Shown: positions 25,627 through 34,702, counted from the first letter of the stretch. The stretch is DNA of 64,000 bases from Methylocapsa sp. S129 (GCF_009765995.1 NZ_LMUI01000030.1:383979-447978), one strand, 5' to 3'. Translations and numbers: made by a program. The notes: a model not told the origin generated them from the sequence alone.

Positions 25627-25959
25627 CTATGGCGTCTCTTCGACGATGCGCGGACCCAGGCATAGTCTGACCTTCTGGCCGAAATATTGCTGCGCGGCCG
25701 CGTCGAACATCGCCCTTGCGATTGAAATGTCGCGGGTCTGGCCCAGCAATTCGTCGGCCTCGCCCTTATCGCCGCCGAGGGCGATCCGAAACGCGGGCCC
25801 GCCGGTCTGTTTCTGGGATTGGCTCGCGCCTTCGGATTGGGCGTCAAGCGCCGCGATCAGCAGCGCCGTCGCCTGCGGCGACAATTGCGCGCCTTCGCCG
25901 CTTCGCGCGCTTTTCTCAAGCTGACAGAGTAACCGCCCCATCGCATCGACGTAGGTCAT
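25627..25959 (-). CDS. Hypothetical protein, related to the convergent neighbour
   Basis: The 110-residue cytoplasmic product starts MTYVDAMGRLLCQLEKSARS and shares the ordered blocks described for the gene at 25268-25600, with the same length. The N-terminal ~25 residues differ. It is transcribed toward its relative. Its upstream region (25960-26300) has two A+T-rich palindromes that could regulate it. Function unknown. Confidence 0.68.
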   Translation of the reverse strand: MTYVDAMGRLLCQLEKSARSGEGAQLSPQATALLIAALDAQSEGASQSQKQTGGPAFRIALGGDKGEADELLGQTRDISIARAMFDAAAQQYFGQKVRLCLGPRIVEETP

Positions 25960-26307
25960 TGCCCAGCCTCCCGAGCCTGCCGACGTTCAACCCCATCCCG
26001 TTTTATCGTATTATACGCGTGACATTTGCCCATATTGTTACAGTATTTTTCGCGAGATTGCAACCTCACCGCGGCCGAAATCGGAAAAAAGTTGAATTCT
26101 TTATGATATATCATACATTTCCGGACGGGGCATGTCCTGGACGATCTTCCAAGACTTCGAATCAGGATGGCGAAAAGCGCCGCCTTGCGCGCCGCGGGGT
26201 CCGGCGATTCAATGCCGCCACAAATCGCCTGTAAAAGGCGCGTGTCGAAAAGTCCGGGACGCCACCGCCCCCTTAATCCCCCGCCCATCGGGCCGCCGGA
26301 GAGTTGA
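25960..26307. other. Divergent intergenic region with A+T-rich palindromes
   Basis: About 350 bp between divergent small genes. It includes CGTATTATACG (26007-26017) and TATGATATATCATA (26102-26115), both unusually A+T-rich here. No gene is supported. Confidence 0.5.
26102..26115. promoter_or_regulatory. Candidate operator, 14-bp perfect palindrome
   Basis: TATGATATATCATA is perfectly palindromic and lies between divergent genes (starts at 25959 and 26308). Symmetry and location suggest a dimeric regulator site; the regulator is unknown. Confidence 0.35.
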
Positions 26308-26568
26308 ATGAAGCGATTGTTGCGTCCCATGCTGACGGCCGGAAGCCTCGCGGCGGCCGGTCTTATCTTCGCCGGCGCAGCGCTGGCGCACGATCGCCAC
26401 GCCGACGGCTCGTCGACGACCCAGGCGGCGGCCTGCAAGCTCGCGCTGCAGCTCGCGCGGCAAGGCGTCGCCAACGATCAGGTCACCGCCTCCCATTGCG
26501 AATGCCTCGAGAATAAAGAGGACCATTCGGCGCCCTGGTCCTGCACCGGTTTTGTTAGCTATCGGTGA
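26308..26568 (+). CDS. Small secreted Cys-containing protein
   Basis: The 86-residue product has a signal peptide (MKRLLRPMLTAGSLAAAGLI..., cleaved near ALA-HD, residue 27) and a mature part with four Cys (AACKLALQLA, SHCECLENK, WSCTGF) and several His. GGAGAG precedes the ATG. The domain is not recognised. Four Cys in an exported protein suggest disulfides or metal binding, which is inference. Confidence 0.65.
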   Translation: MKRLLRPMLTAGSLAAAGLIFAGAALAHDRHADGSSTTQAAACKLALQLARQGVANDQVTASHCECLENKEDHSAPWSCTGFVSYR

Positions 26569-26669
26569 GGCCGCCGTTGCGAATGGCTGACAAAGGGCGC
26601 GCTGTCCGAGATCACCCTTTATGGGTGATCCTAACGCTGAATTGTCCATTGTTTGCATGGCGGAGCGGA

Positions 26670-26764
26670 GCGCGGGACGAATGTGAACTCAAGGACGGCC
26701 CTCCAGGCGACCGCCTCCGGCGGCGGCCCGGAGGGCCGTCCTTGAGTTCACATTCGTCCCGCGC
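26670..26764. repeat. Perfect inverted repeat with 35-bp arms
   Basis: Arms 26670-26704 and 26730-26764 are exact reverse complements (outer GCGCGGGACGAATGTGAACT). The 25-base centre is itself rich in GCGACCGCC/GGCGGC. There is no coding capacity and no second copy in the window. Confidence 0.92.
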
Positions 26765-27125
26765 ATAATCGCCTCCATGCCATCAATGGGGCGGCGACGC
26801 CGAGAGCAGCGCCTGTCTCACGTGGGTCTGAACCCAGGCCACGCGCGTAGAAGCCCCAGACGCGGATGATTGGGCGCCCCTCAGTCTCCATTCCCGAATT
26901 TTCTGTTTTAAAGAAGCAATTTCTGGACAATCCAGCTTTTCCGTTGCATCCTGAGGAGCGTTCGCTATGGCCGGGACGGATCGAACGGCAGGGACGCCGG
27001 TCTCGAATCAACGGGGGAAGCGGAGCGGCTGGGGCTGAGAGCGCGACGCGGCTTTTGAAAAATGTTTTTTTGATTTTTCGCTTGCAAGTCCTTGATATTC
27101 CTCAATGCCGCTCGATAAAAATTTG

Positions 27126-27169
27126 CAAGGGCTTGGAGAATTCGAACCACCGCATGTATCAAGCCCTTG
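27126..27169. repeat. 10-bp inverted repeat in A+T-rich leader region of proB
   Basis: CAAGGGCTTG (27126-27135) and CAAGCCCTTG (27160-27169) can form a stem 85 bp before proB. It could be a leader structure or a remnant of mobile DNA; nothing decides between these. Confidence 0.4.
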
Positions 27170-27253
27170 ATATCTTTGATTCCACTAGATTTGGAGCCGC
27201 TTGGAATCCAAATTTTTGATTGAAGCGCTCCAAGATTCGTCAGATTGGCGCCC

Positions 27254-28381
27254 GTGACACCGCAACCCTCCCTCGATCGCTTCAACCGCATCGTCGTCAA
27301 AGTCGGCTCCTCGCTGCTGGTCGACCGGACGAGGGGCGCGCTGAAACAGGAATGGCTCGACGCGCTGGTCGCCGATCTCGCGGCGCTGCATCGGCGCGGC
27401 GCCGACATCCTCGTCGTCTCCTCGGGCGCGATTGCGCTGGGGCGAACGGCGAGCGGATTCGCCAAAGGCGCGTTGAAACTGGAGGACAGCCAGGCGGCGG
27501 CGGCGATCGGCCAGATCGCGCTGGCGCGCGCCTGGGCGCATGCCTTCGCCGCCCATGGCGTGACGGCGGGCCAGGTGCTGCTCACCTTGCAGGACACCGA
27601 GGAGCGCCGGCGCTATCTCAACGCCCGCGCGACGCTCGCCCGCCTCGGGGCGATGCGCGCCGTGCCCATCATCAACGAGAACGACACGGTGGCGACCAGC
27701 GAGATCCGCTACGGCGACAATGATCGCCTGGCGGCGCGCGTGGCCACCATGGCGAGCGCCGATCTTCTGATCTTATTGTCCGATATCGCGGGCCTCTATG
27801 ACGCGCCGCCGAGCGACAATCCGAAGGCGAAACTGATCCCGATCGTCGCGCGCATCACGCCCGAGATCGAGGCGATGGCGGGCGGCGCCGCCTCGGAGCT
27901 TTCGCGCGGCGGCATGCGCACCAAGATCGAGGCGGCGCGCATCGCCACATCGGCGGGAACGCATATGGCGATCGCCGACGGACGCGTGCTGCATCCGATC
28001 GCGGCGATGGGCGCGGGCGCCCCCTGCACCTGGTTCCTGACGCCCTCCAACCCCGTCGCCGCGCGCAAGATCTGGATCGGCGGCTCGCTGGAGCTGAAGG
28101 GCGCCGTCACCGTGGACGCGGGCGCCGCCAAAGCGCTTGGCTCCGGCAAAAGCCTGTTGCCCGCCGGCGTGACGCAGATCGAGGGCGCGTTCGCGCGCGG
28201 CGATTGCGTCGCGATCCGCGACGCGCAGGGCGCGGAAATCGGACGCGGGCTGATCGCCTATGACGCGCTGCACGCCGAACGCATCAAGGGGCGCAATTCG
28301 CGCGACATCGCGCATATCCTGGGAACGCCGGGCCGGGCGGAAATGATCCATCGCGACGATATGGCCCTGGTGGAGCGATAG
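27254..28381 (+). CDS. proB: Glutamate 5-kinase
   Basis: Phosphorylates Glu to gamma-glutamyl phosphate, the first step of proline synthesis. The amino-acid kinase domain (about 10-260) has [47 protein letters not shown] and [15 protein letters not shown]-terminal PUA domain (about 280-365) is present, as in the long form. GTG at 27254 ([10 protein letters not shown]) is chosen; TTG 27245 is possible and neither has a strong Shine-Dalgarno. proA lies 0.9 kb downstream, separated by a convergent lipoprotein gene. Confidence 0.93.
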   Translation: MTPQPSLDRFNRIVVKVGSSLLVDRTRGALKQEWLDALVADLAALHRRGADILVVSSGAIALGRTASGFAKGALKLEDSQAAAAIGQIALARAWAHAFAAHGVTAGQVLLTLQDTEERRRYLNARATLARLGAMRAVPIINENDTVATSEIRYGDNDRLAARVATMASADLLILLSDIAGLYDAPPSDNPKAKLIPIVARITPEIEAMAGGAASELSRGGMRTKIEAARIATSAGTHMAIADGRVLHPIAAMGAGAPCTWFLTPSNPVAARKIWIGGSLELKGAVTVDAGAAKALGSGKSLLPAGVTQIEGAFARGDCVAIRDAQGAEIGRGLIAYDALHAERIKGRNSRDIAHILGTPGRAEMIHRDDMALVER

Positions 28382-28409
28382 GCGGCCGGGCCGCCTCGAC
28401 GCCCCCGCC

Positions 28410-28994
28410 TCAGAAGGCGTAGCCGATACGCGCGCCCATATTGGTCAGGCCGCGGTTCTCCGCGCACAGACCGGCGTTGGACATATGCTCGATCGTAGTC
28501 ATGACGCTCCAGTTTTGCGTCAGACGATATCCGAGCGAAGCGGATTCGCGGAATGAAACATCGCAGCCCATGTCGTTAAAGCCAGGGGGGATGATGGCGC
28601 CGAAATGACCGTCGTTCACCGAACCGCCGAGAGCGCCCTCGACGAACACGCGATCGGTCACATTGTAATCCCAGGCAAGGCCGGCATAGGCCTCGCTGGT
28701 TTTCCGGTCGAAATTGACGGTTCCGCCGATATCGGGGCGCGGAAGAAGCGCGTTCCACAGCGGATCGGACGAGGTGAAGGGTTTGACGAACAAGGCTTCC
28801 GCGCTCACGTCGACGCTGCCGCGCTCCGGACTGAGCGGATCATGGTCCAGTGCGCCGAGGCGGACTTCCGAAAGAGGGTAAGCGCTGGACGGCCCGTTCG
28901 CCGCCTGTTGCGGCAGCGACGAACACCCGCTGAGCAGCCCCGAAACGACCGCAAAACCAACGGAAAGCAAAGCAACCGAAAAACGGGTCCCCAT
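28410..28994 (-). CDS. Acyloxyacyl hydrolase/PagL-like lipid A deacylase with lipobox
   Basis: The 194-residue protein ends with TTIEHMSNAGLCAENRGLTNMGARIGYAF, matching the His-x-Ser-Asn catalytic region and C-terminal beta strands of PagL-type 3-O-deacylases, which sit in the outer membrane as beta-barrels. The alternating strands (VFVEGALGGSVNDG, ASLGYRLTQNWSVMT) support a barrel. Unusually, the signal peptide ends in LLSGC-SS (Cys 24), a lipobox, suggesting N-terminal lipidation. Convergent with proB. Confidence 0.8.
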   Translation of the reverse strand: MGTRFSVALLSVGFAVVSGLLSGCSSLPQQAANGPSSAYPLSEVRLGALDHDPLSPERGSVDVSAEALFVKPFTSSDPLWNALLPRPDIGGTVNFDRKTSEAYAGLAWDYNVTDRVFVEGALGGSVNDGHFGAIIPPGFNDMGCDVSFRESASLGYRLTQNWSVMTTIEHMSNAGLCAENRGLTNMGARIGYAF

Positions 28995-29247
28995 GACCAG
29001 CCCATTTTCACCGATTCGAAATACGCGCCGGAACGCAGCGCTAAACTAGCGGCAGGAAACACGAAGCGATAGCGCCTCACGCTCTTTTTTTTGCCTCAAT
29101 CTTCAGCCGCTCGCGTAACCCCCAAGCAAGATGCGCGCCGCCAAACTTCCCAATTTTAGCGGCGCTGACTATATAGGAGCCCTCGCGCGGCGCGCCTGCC
29201 CTAAAGAAAGGCCCAACCCCGCCGCGCCCCTCCGACGGATTGGACAT

Positions 29248-30540
29248 ATGGAGCCTGCGATCAGCCTTGTCGAACCTGCGAACGACGTCCGGGCGGCTAT
29301 GCGCGCCATCGGCGCGCAGGCGCGCGAGGCGGCGCGGGCGCTCGCCATCGCCCCCGCGCAGGCCAAGACCGACGCACTGCTGGCCGCCGCCGGCGCCCTG
29401 CGCCAAAGCGGCGACGAAATCCTCGCCGCCAATGCGCGCGATATCGCCGCCGCGAAAGCGAAAGGCGCGGCGCCCGCCTTTCTCGACAGGCTGCTTCTCG
29501 ACGAGGCGCGCATCGAGGCGATGGCGCGCGGGCTGGAGGAAGTCGCGGCCCTGCCCGACCCGATCGGGCGCGTTCTCGCGCATTTCGAGCGGCCCAACGG
29601 GTTGCGGATCGAGCGCGTCGCCACGCCGCTCGGCGTCGTCGGCATCATCTACGAGAGCCGGCCCAACGTCACCGCCGACGCCGGCGCTCTCTGCCTGAAA
29701 AGCGGCAATGCGGCGGTGCTGCGCGGCGGCTCGGACAGTTTTTACTCCTCGGCCGCGATTCATGCCTGTCTCGTCGAGGGGCTTCGCCGCGCCGGCTTGC
29801 CGGAGGCCGCGATTGCGCGCGCGCCCTTCGCATCGCGCGAGGCGGTCGGCGAAATGCTCGATGGCCTGGGCGGCGCGCTTGACGTGATCGTGCCGCGCGG
29901 CGGCAAGAGTCTCGTCGAGCGGGTCCAGCGCGAGGCGCGCGTGCCCGTCTTCGCCCATCTCGAAGGCCTCGTGCATATTTACGTCGATCGCGCCGCCGAC
30001 CTCGAGGAAGCGATCCGCATCGTCGTCAATTCCAAGCTGCGCCGCACCGGCGTTTGCGGCGCCGCCGAGACCTTGCTTGTCGACAAGGCCTGCGCCGCGA
30101 CCCATCTGGCGCCGTTGGTCAAGGCGCTGCTCGACGCTGGCTGCGCTGTGCGGGGCGATAGCGCGACGATGGCGGCCGATCCACGCGTCAGCGAAGCGGC
30201 CGAGGCGGACTGGCGCACGGAATATCTCGACGCGATCCTTTCCTGCCGGATCGTGGACGGGCTCAGCGCCGCGATCGATCACATCGAGGCCTATGGCTCG
30301 CATCACACCGATTGCATTCTCACCGAAGATCGCGCGGCGGCCGAGCGCTTTCTGAAAGAAGTCGATTCGGCGATCGTCCTGCACAACGCCTCGACGCAAT
30401 TCGCCGATGGCGGCGAATTCGGCTTCGGCGCCGAAATCGGCATCGCGACGGGCCGCATGCATGCGCGCGGACCCGTCGGCGTCGAACAACTCTGCACGTT
30501 CAAATATCGCGTGCGCGGCGACGGCCAGGTGCGTCCTTAG
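29248..30540 (+). CDS. proA: Glutamate-5-semialdehyde dehydrogenase (gamma-glutamyl phosphate reductase)
   Basis: NADPH-dependent reduction of gamma-glutamyl phosphate, second step of proline synthesis. The 430-residue protein has [52 protein letters not shown], catalytic Cys in [12 protein letters not shown], and the C-terminal [17 protein letters not shown] 29248 is preferred over the frame opening at 29131. Its stop codon overlaps the eda stop in TTAG (tail to tail). A long minus-strand frame across it is antisense. Confidence 0.95.
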   Translation: MEPAISLVEPANDVRAAMRAIGAQAREAARALAIAPAQAKTDALLAAAGALRQSGDEILAANARDIAAAKAKGAAPAFLDRLLLDEARIEAMARGLEEVAALPDPIGRVLAHFERPNGLRIERVATPLGVVGIIYESRPNVTADAGALCLKSGNAAVLRGGSDSFYSSAAIHACLVEGLRRAGLPEAAIARAPFASREAVGEMLDGLGGALDVIVPRGGKSLVERVQREARVPVFAHLEGLVHIYVDRAADLEEAIRIVVNSKLRRTGVCGAAETLLVDKACAATHLAPLVKALLDAGCAVRGDSATMAADPRVSEAAEADWRTEYLDAILSCRIVDGLSAAIDHIEAYGSHHTDCILTEDRAAAERFLKEVDSAIVLHNASTQFADGGEFGFGAEIGIATGRMHARGPVGVEQLCTFKYRVRGDGQVRP

Positions 30541-31184
30541 GCTTTTGGCAGCGCCGCCGCCTCGCGCGCCAATGTCTCGACGGTCGCGTAATCGCCTGAG
30601 GCGAGCGCAGCCTTGGGCAGCATCCAGGAGCCGCCGACGCAGAGGACATTGGGCAGCGCGAGATAGCTCGGCGCTTTGGCCAGATCGATGCCGCCCGTCG
30701 GGCAGAAGCGCAAATCGGGTAGCGGGCCGGCGAGCGAGGCGAGCAATTTGGCGCCGCCGACCGCTTCGGCGGGAAACAATTTCAGCGCGTGAAAGCCAAG
30801 CTCCATCAGGGCGATGGCCTCGGACGCCGTCGCAACGCCCGGCAGGAACGGGACAGGCGCGGCGGCGGCCGCCTGCGCGAGGCGCGGCGAAGCGCCGGGG
30901 CTGACGAGAAAACGCGCGCCCGCCGCGCAGGCCTGGGCGATATGCTCTGATGTCAGGACCGTGCCGGCGCCAACCATCGCGCCGGGAACGGAATCGCGGA
31001 TCGCCTTGATCGCTGCGAGGGCGCCGGCCGTGCGCAGCGTCACCTCGATCGCGAACAGGCCACCCGCGACCAATGCGCGCGCCTGGGCGACGCCGTCTTC
31101 CGCGTCCCGGACCGTCAGCACCGGAATGACCGGGGCGAGCCTCATGATGGAAAGCACTTCGGTCTGGTGGCTTGCGGGGTTCAC
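30537..31184 (-). CDS. eda: KDPG/KHG aldolase
   Basis: Cleaves 2-keto-3-deoxy-6-phosphogluconate to pyruvate and glyceraldehyde 3-phosphate (Entner-Doudoroff). The 215-residue protein has catalytic Glu in [16 protein letters not shown], the Schiff-base Lys in [11 protein letters not shown], and [11 protein letters not shown] at 31184 is preceded by AAGGAG at six bases. No edd is adjacent, so the upper Entner-Doudoroff gene must lie elsewhere. Confidence 0.93.
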   Translation of the reverse strand: MNPASHQTEVLSIMRLAPVIPVLTVRDAEDGVAQARALVAGGLFAIEVTLRTAGALAAIKAIRDSVPGAMVGAGTVLTSEHIAQACAAGARFLVSPGASPRLAQAAAAAPVPFLPGVATASEAIALMELGFHALKLFPAEAVGGAKLLASLAGPLPDLRFCPTGGIDLAKAPSYLALPNVLCVGGSWMLPKAALASGDYATVETLAREAAALPKA

Positions 31185-31379
31185 GGGCGGCTCCTTGATG
31201 TCTGACTTCGCCTGATATCATGGCGCGGCGCCGCGCGCGACCGCGCGAGGCATCGCCTCGCGTGTGAACAAGCAGGAAGCAGGCCAACGGAACGAGCCAG
31301 GAGGAATGAGTCGCGCCGAGTCGCGAATCAACTAAGCTCTGTTTCGCCCATTGTCTCGAACGCTCAGCGGGAGCCGCGT

Positions 31380-33152
31380 GTGAACGCTCCTTTCGATCTT
31401 GCCGTCTATAAGGAAACGCTGCTGTTTCTCGTCACGGCGGGAATTGTCGCGCCGCTGTTTTTTCGCCTGCGCATCAGCCCTGTGCTCGGCTTTCTGCTCG
31501 CAGGCGTCGCTTTGGGACCCTTTGGGCTGGGGAGCCTCGTCGCGCGCGCGCCCTGGCTCGACGCGCTGGCGCTGACCAACGTCGAGACGATCGACCACGT
31601 CGCGGCTTTCGGCGTCGTGTTTCTTTTGTTCATGATGGGCCTCGAACTGTCGTTCGAGCGCCTGACGCGCATGCGGCGCCTCGTGTTCGGACTCGGCGGC
31701 GCCCAGGTCGTGCTTTCGGCGCTGCTGCTCGCGGCGATCGCCTTCGGACTTGGGCAGCAGCCGGCCGCCGCTTTGGTGATCGGAGCGGCGCTTTCGCTCT
31801 CCTCGACCGCGATCATCATTCCCGTGCTGGCCGAGCGCAAGCGGCTCAATCTGGCTGCCGGGCGCGTCAGCTTCGCGATCCTCCTGTTCCAGGATCTGGC
31901 GGTCGCGCCGCTGCTGTTCATGGTGACGATGCTGATCGGCGGGCAGGAAAACGGGCTGGGGATCGACCTCGCCTTGACGATCGCGCCCGCCGCTTTGGCG
32001 TTGACGGGACTCATCGTGCTCGGGCGGCGCGTGCTGCGCCCGCTTTTTCATTCCGTCGCAATGACCAAGAGCACGGAATTCTTCATGGCCGCCTGCCTGC
32101 TGGTGGTGCTCGGCACGGGGCTGATCGCGGCGGTCAGCGGATTGTCGATGGCGCTCGGCGCCTTCATCGCCGGCCTTCTTCTGGCCGAGACCGAATATCG
32201 GCGCGAGATCGAGGTGACGATCGAGCCTTTCAAGGGTCTGCTGCTCGGGTTGTTTTTCGTGGCGGTCGGCGCTGAGCTCGACCTTTCGCTGCTGTTCGCT
32301 TCGCCGGCGCCCATTCTCTTGATTGCCGGCGGCCTCGTGATCGCCAAGGCGCTAGCCGTGATGGCGCTCGGCCCCGTCTTTAGATTGCCGGCGCGGGTTG
32401 CCCGCGAAGTCGCGCTTTTGCTCGGCCCGGGCGGGGAATTTGCTTTCGTGATGATCAGCGCCGCGGTCGCGGGCAAGGTGGTCGCGCCGCAAATCGGGCA
32501 GATGATTCTCGTCGCGGTGACCTTGACCATGCTCGTCACGCCGGCGCTGGCCAGGCTGGGCGAGTTTCTGGCCGGCCACGCGCCTGCGCCGAGCCTTTCG
32601 CCCGAAGCGATGGAGCCGCCGCCGGAGGACGACGCACACCGCGTCATCATCGTGGGCTATGGCCGCGTCGGCGCGCTGATCGGCGACATGCTGGACCGCC
32701 ACAAAATTCCCTATATCGCGGTCGATTCGGACGCCAATCTGATCGCCCGGGAGCGCCGGGCGGGAAAACCGATCTTTTTCGGCGATGCGACGCGGCCGGA
32801 ATTCCTGCGCCGCTGCGGCGTCGAGACCGCGCGCGCGCTGGTCGTTACGATGGACGCGCCGCGCGCCAATGAGGCGGTGGTCGAAGCCGCGCGCACTCTC
32901 CGCGCGGACCTGACCCTCGTCGCCAGGGCGCGCGACGCCACCCATGCCAAGATGCTTTATGACCTGGGCGTCACCGACGCGGTGCCTGAGACAATCGAGG
33001 CGAGCCTGCAGCTCTCCGAGGCGGTTCTCGTCGATATCGGCGTGCCGATGGGCATCGTCATCGCGTCCATTCACGAGAAACGCGACGAATATCGCAAGCT
33101 TCTCGTCGCCTCCGGGGCGCCGGCGCGCCCGCGCCTCGCGCGGCGAAAGTAG
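31380..33152 (+). CDS. CPA2-family cation:proton antiporter with RCK (TrkA-N) domain, Kef-like
   Basis: The 590-residue inner-membrane protein has about 12 hydrophobic segments (5-395) including LLFLVTAGIVAPLFFRLRI, GAALSLSSTAIIIPVL and FQDLAVAPLLF, typical of Kef/CPA2 exchangers. A cytoplasmic nucleotide-binding domain (about 418-535) begins HRVIIVGYGRVGALIG. K+ efflux under control of nucleotides or glutathione adducts is the expected role. GTG start behind GGGAG. It stands alone; no KefF/KefG partner is adjacent. Confidence 0.92.
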   Translation: MNAPFDLAVYKETLLFLVTAGIVAPLFFRLRISPVLGFLLAGVALGPFGLGSLVARAPWLDALALTNVETIDHVAAFGVVFLLFMMGLELSFERLTRMRRLVFGLGGAQVVLSALLLAAIAFGLGQQPAAALVIGAALSLSSTAIIIPVLAERKRLNLAAGRVSFAILLFQDLAVAPLLFMVTMLIGGQENGLGIDLALTIAPAALALTGLIVLGRRVLRPLFHSVAMTKSTEFFMAACLLVVLGTGLIAAVSGLSMALGAFIAGLLLAETEYRREIEVTIEPFKGLLLGLFFVAVGAELDLSLLFASPAPILLIAGGLVIAKALAVMALGPVFRLPARVAREVALLLGPGGEFAFVMISAAVAGKVVAPQIGQMILVAVTLTMLVTPALARLGEFLAGHAPAPSLSPEAMEPPPEDDAHRVIIVGYGRVGALIGDMLDRHKIPYIAVDSDANLIARERRAGKPIFFGDATRPEFLRRCGVETARALVVTMDAPRANEAVVEAARTLRADLTLVARARDATHAKMLYDLGVTDAVPETIEASLQLSEAVLVDIGVPMGIVIASIHEKRDEYRKLLVASGAPARPRLARRK

Positions 33153-33181
33153 CGCCCGGAAGCGACGAATCGAAGCGCCTC

Positions 33182-33436
33182 TTACGCGCCCGTCGCGTCG
33201 GCGACGCATTTCTTGGTGAAGCTCGTTTTGGCCGCGCCAGCGAGCTTCTTGTCAGCAGCCTGCTTGTCACATGAAGTGGAGGCGTCCGCGTCGCATTTCT
33301 TCAAGAAGCTCGTTTTGGCGGCGCCGGCGAGTTTCTTGTCCATGGCCTGCGCGCTGCAGGATGAATCAGCGAAAGCGAGCGTCGGGGCCCCCAAAAGCAT
33401 GAGCGTCAAAACAGCGCAGCCAATTGATTTGGTCAT
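33182..33436 (-). CDS. PsiF-repeat secreted protein
   Basis: The 84-residue protein has a signal peptide (MTKSIGCAVLTLMLLGAPTL..., cleaved after AFA) and two tandem PsiF repeats: CSAQAMDKKLAGAAKTSFLK-KC and CDKQAADKKLAGAAKTSFTK-KC, each bounded by Cys. PsiF was first named as phosphate-starvation inducible in E. coli; function is unknown. GGAGGAG precedes the ATG at 33436. The frame extends upstream but without family support. Confidence 0.88.
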   Translation of the reverse strand: MTKSIGCAVLTLMLLGAPTLAFADSSCSAQAMDKKLAGAAKTSFLKKCDADASTSCDKQAADKKLAGAAKTSFTKKCVADATGA

Positions 33437-33565
33437 GGGATTCGTTCTCCTCCGGAATCGACCCGGTTTTGGGGCCGCGACGAGCATAGCCGAACCGGGT
33501 CTTGCATCCAACGGCGGCGGGCTCCAGATATCGGGCGAGACATTCGCCCCTCTCGGAGCCCGGAC

Positions 33566-33847
33566 ATGCCCCAGACCCGCAGCCGCTTTTTCGACGACCT
33601 TTCCAAGCTGATGACCGACGCCGCCGGCCTCGCCGACGGCGCGCGCCGCGAAGTCGATACCGCGCTGCGCAGCCAGCTCGAGCGATTGCTCTCGGGGATG
33701 GATGTCGTCACGCGCGAGGAATTTGAGGCCGTGCGCGACATGGCGGCGCTGGCCCGAGCCGAAAACGACCGATTGCGCGAGCGGGTGGCGGCGCTTGAAG
33801 CCAAATTGGACTCAACGCCGACTCAATCCGCGCGGCCAACGCCATAG
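33566..33847 (+). CDS. ubiK: Ubiquinone biosynthesis accessory factor UbiK (BMFP)
   Basis: The 93-residue protein starts MPQTRSRFFDDLSKLMTDAA and has the C-terminal coiled coil MDVVTREEFEAVRDMAALAR then ENDRLRERVAALEAKL, typical of UbiK/YqiC membrane-fusogenic proteins that assist aerobic ubiquinone synthesis. It starts a cluster with ybjN and proC, an arrangement common in Rhizobiales. The tail is Thr/Pro-rich. Confidence 0.88.
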   Translation: MPQTRSRFFDDLSKLMTDAAGLADGARREVDTALRSQLERLLSGMDVVTREEFEAVRDMAALARAENDRLRERVAALEAKLDSTPTQSARPTP

Positions 33848-34049
33848 CCTTGATTCGTTTCGCTGATTCTGTGGATGACGCTTAACGGGAGGTTTACGCG
33901 GGGCTGCGAATCCGCGAGTTTGCGACGCATGTTCGAGGGCCTCTTGTGCGGCTATAGTCGGGTCAGGTGATTCGGTCTTGGCCGTTCGCCTCTCGGTTTG
34001 TGCAAGCGTGTTCCGGCGTCCCGCTCCATCGCATCCCGAAGGCTCAAGA

Positions 34050-34553
34050 ATGACGCCCAGCCAGAGTTTTGTCGCCGACCGCGCCGAGCATCCGGTCGAT
34101 GTGGTGGAGCGTCTGGCCGCGCTTAACGACTGGGCGTTCGATCGCGCCGACGAGGACGAGATTTCGATCCTGGTTTCGGGCGCCTGGACGCAATATGAAG
34201 TCGCCTTCACTTGGCTGCCCGACATTGAATCGCTGCATGTCGGCTGTTCGTTCGACCTGAAAATTCCCGCCCGCCGACGCGCCGAAATCTCCACGCTCGC
34301 TCAAATGATCAACGAGCAATTGTGGATCGGCCATTTCGATCTGTGGAGCAATGAAAACATCGTCATGTTCCGCCATTCGCTGGTGCTGGCGGGCGGCGCG
34401 CAGGCCAATGATGCGCAATGCGGCACGATCGTTCATGAGGCGCTGAAGGCCTGTGAGAATTATTATCAGGCTTTTCAGTTCGTTCTGTGGGCCGGCCGGA
34501 GCGCGCGCGAAGCGCTTGAGCTCGCCATGTTCGAGACCCAGGGCAGCGCCTGA
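34050..34553 (+). CDS. YbjN-domain protein
   Basis: The 167-residue protein has a YbjN (type III secretion chaperone-like fold) domain over most of its length, with FTWLPDIESLHVGCSFDLKI, INEQLWIGHFDLWSNENIVM and CENYYQAFQFVLWAG. No signal peptide. ATG 34050 follows AAGG; the frame opens at 33978. YbjN proteins are poorly understood regulators of stress or motility phenotypes. It lies between ubiK and proC; a family B repeat separates it from proC. Confidence 0.88.
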   Translation: MTPSQSFVADRAEHPVDVVERLAALNDWAFDRADEDEISILVSGAWTQYEVAFTWLPDIESLHVGCSFDLKIPARRRAEISTLAQMINEQLWIGHFDLWSNENIVMFRHSLVLAGGAQANDAQCGTIVHEALKACENYYQAFQFVLWAGRSAREALELAMFETQGSA

Positions 34554-34586
34554 GGGCGACACGGAAGACGCTGAGAGAACTGCCAT

Positions 34587-34702
34587 CGCCGTCATGGCCG
34601 GGCTTGTCCCGGCCATCCATGCCGGGACGTTGCATATTCTTCCGACAGGCTCGCGGCGGCGTTACAGCGTGGATGGCCGGCACAAGACCGGCCAGGACGG
34701 CG
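34587..34702. repeat. Family B repeat element, copy 1
   Basis: Starts CGCCGTCATGGCCGGGCTTG and ends with an imperfect inverted copy (GGATGGCCGGCACAAGACCGG...). A second copy, in the same style but more diverged, is nested in family A copy 3 (56006-56113). From memory, CATGGCCGGGCTTGTCCCGG-type repeats are widespread in Rhizobiales. Confidence 0.8.

Larger units (their letters stand above)
26569..27253. other. Gene-free region upstream of proB
   Basis: About 685 bp. It holds the 35-bp-arm palindrome at 26670-26764 and, from about 27040 to 27250, an A+T-rich block with short repeats (CTTGATAT twice, TTTTTGATT twice) and the inverted pair CAAGGGCTTG (27126-27135) / CAAGCCCTTG (27160-27169). No gene is supported. 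Confidence 0.55.

Noticed and set aside
26800..27030. Possible tRNA gene near GGTCTGAACCCAGG and TCTCGAATCAACG
   Set aside because: No cloverleaf with acceptor stem, anticodon arm and T-loop could be assembled.
29077..31287. 736-residue minus-strand open frame
   Set aside because: It runs antisense through proA and into eda, has no domain resemblance and is Arg/Ala-rich as expected of a G+C-rich antisense frame.
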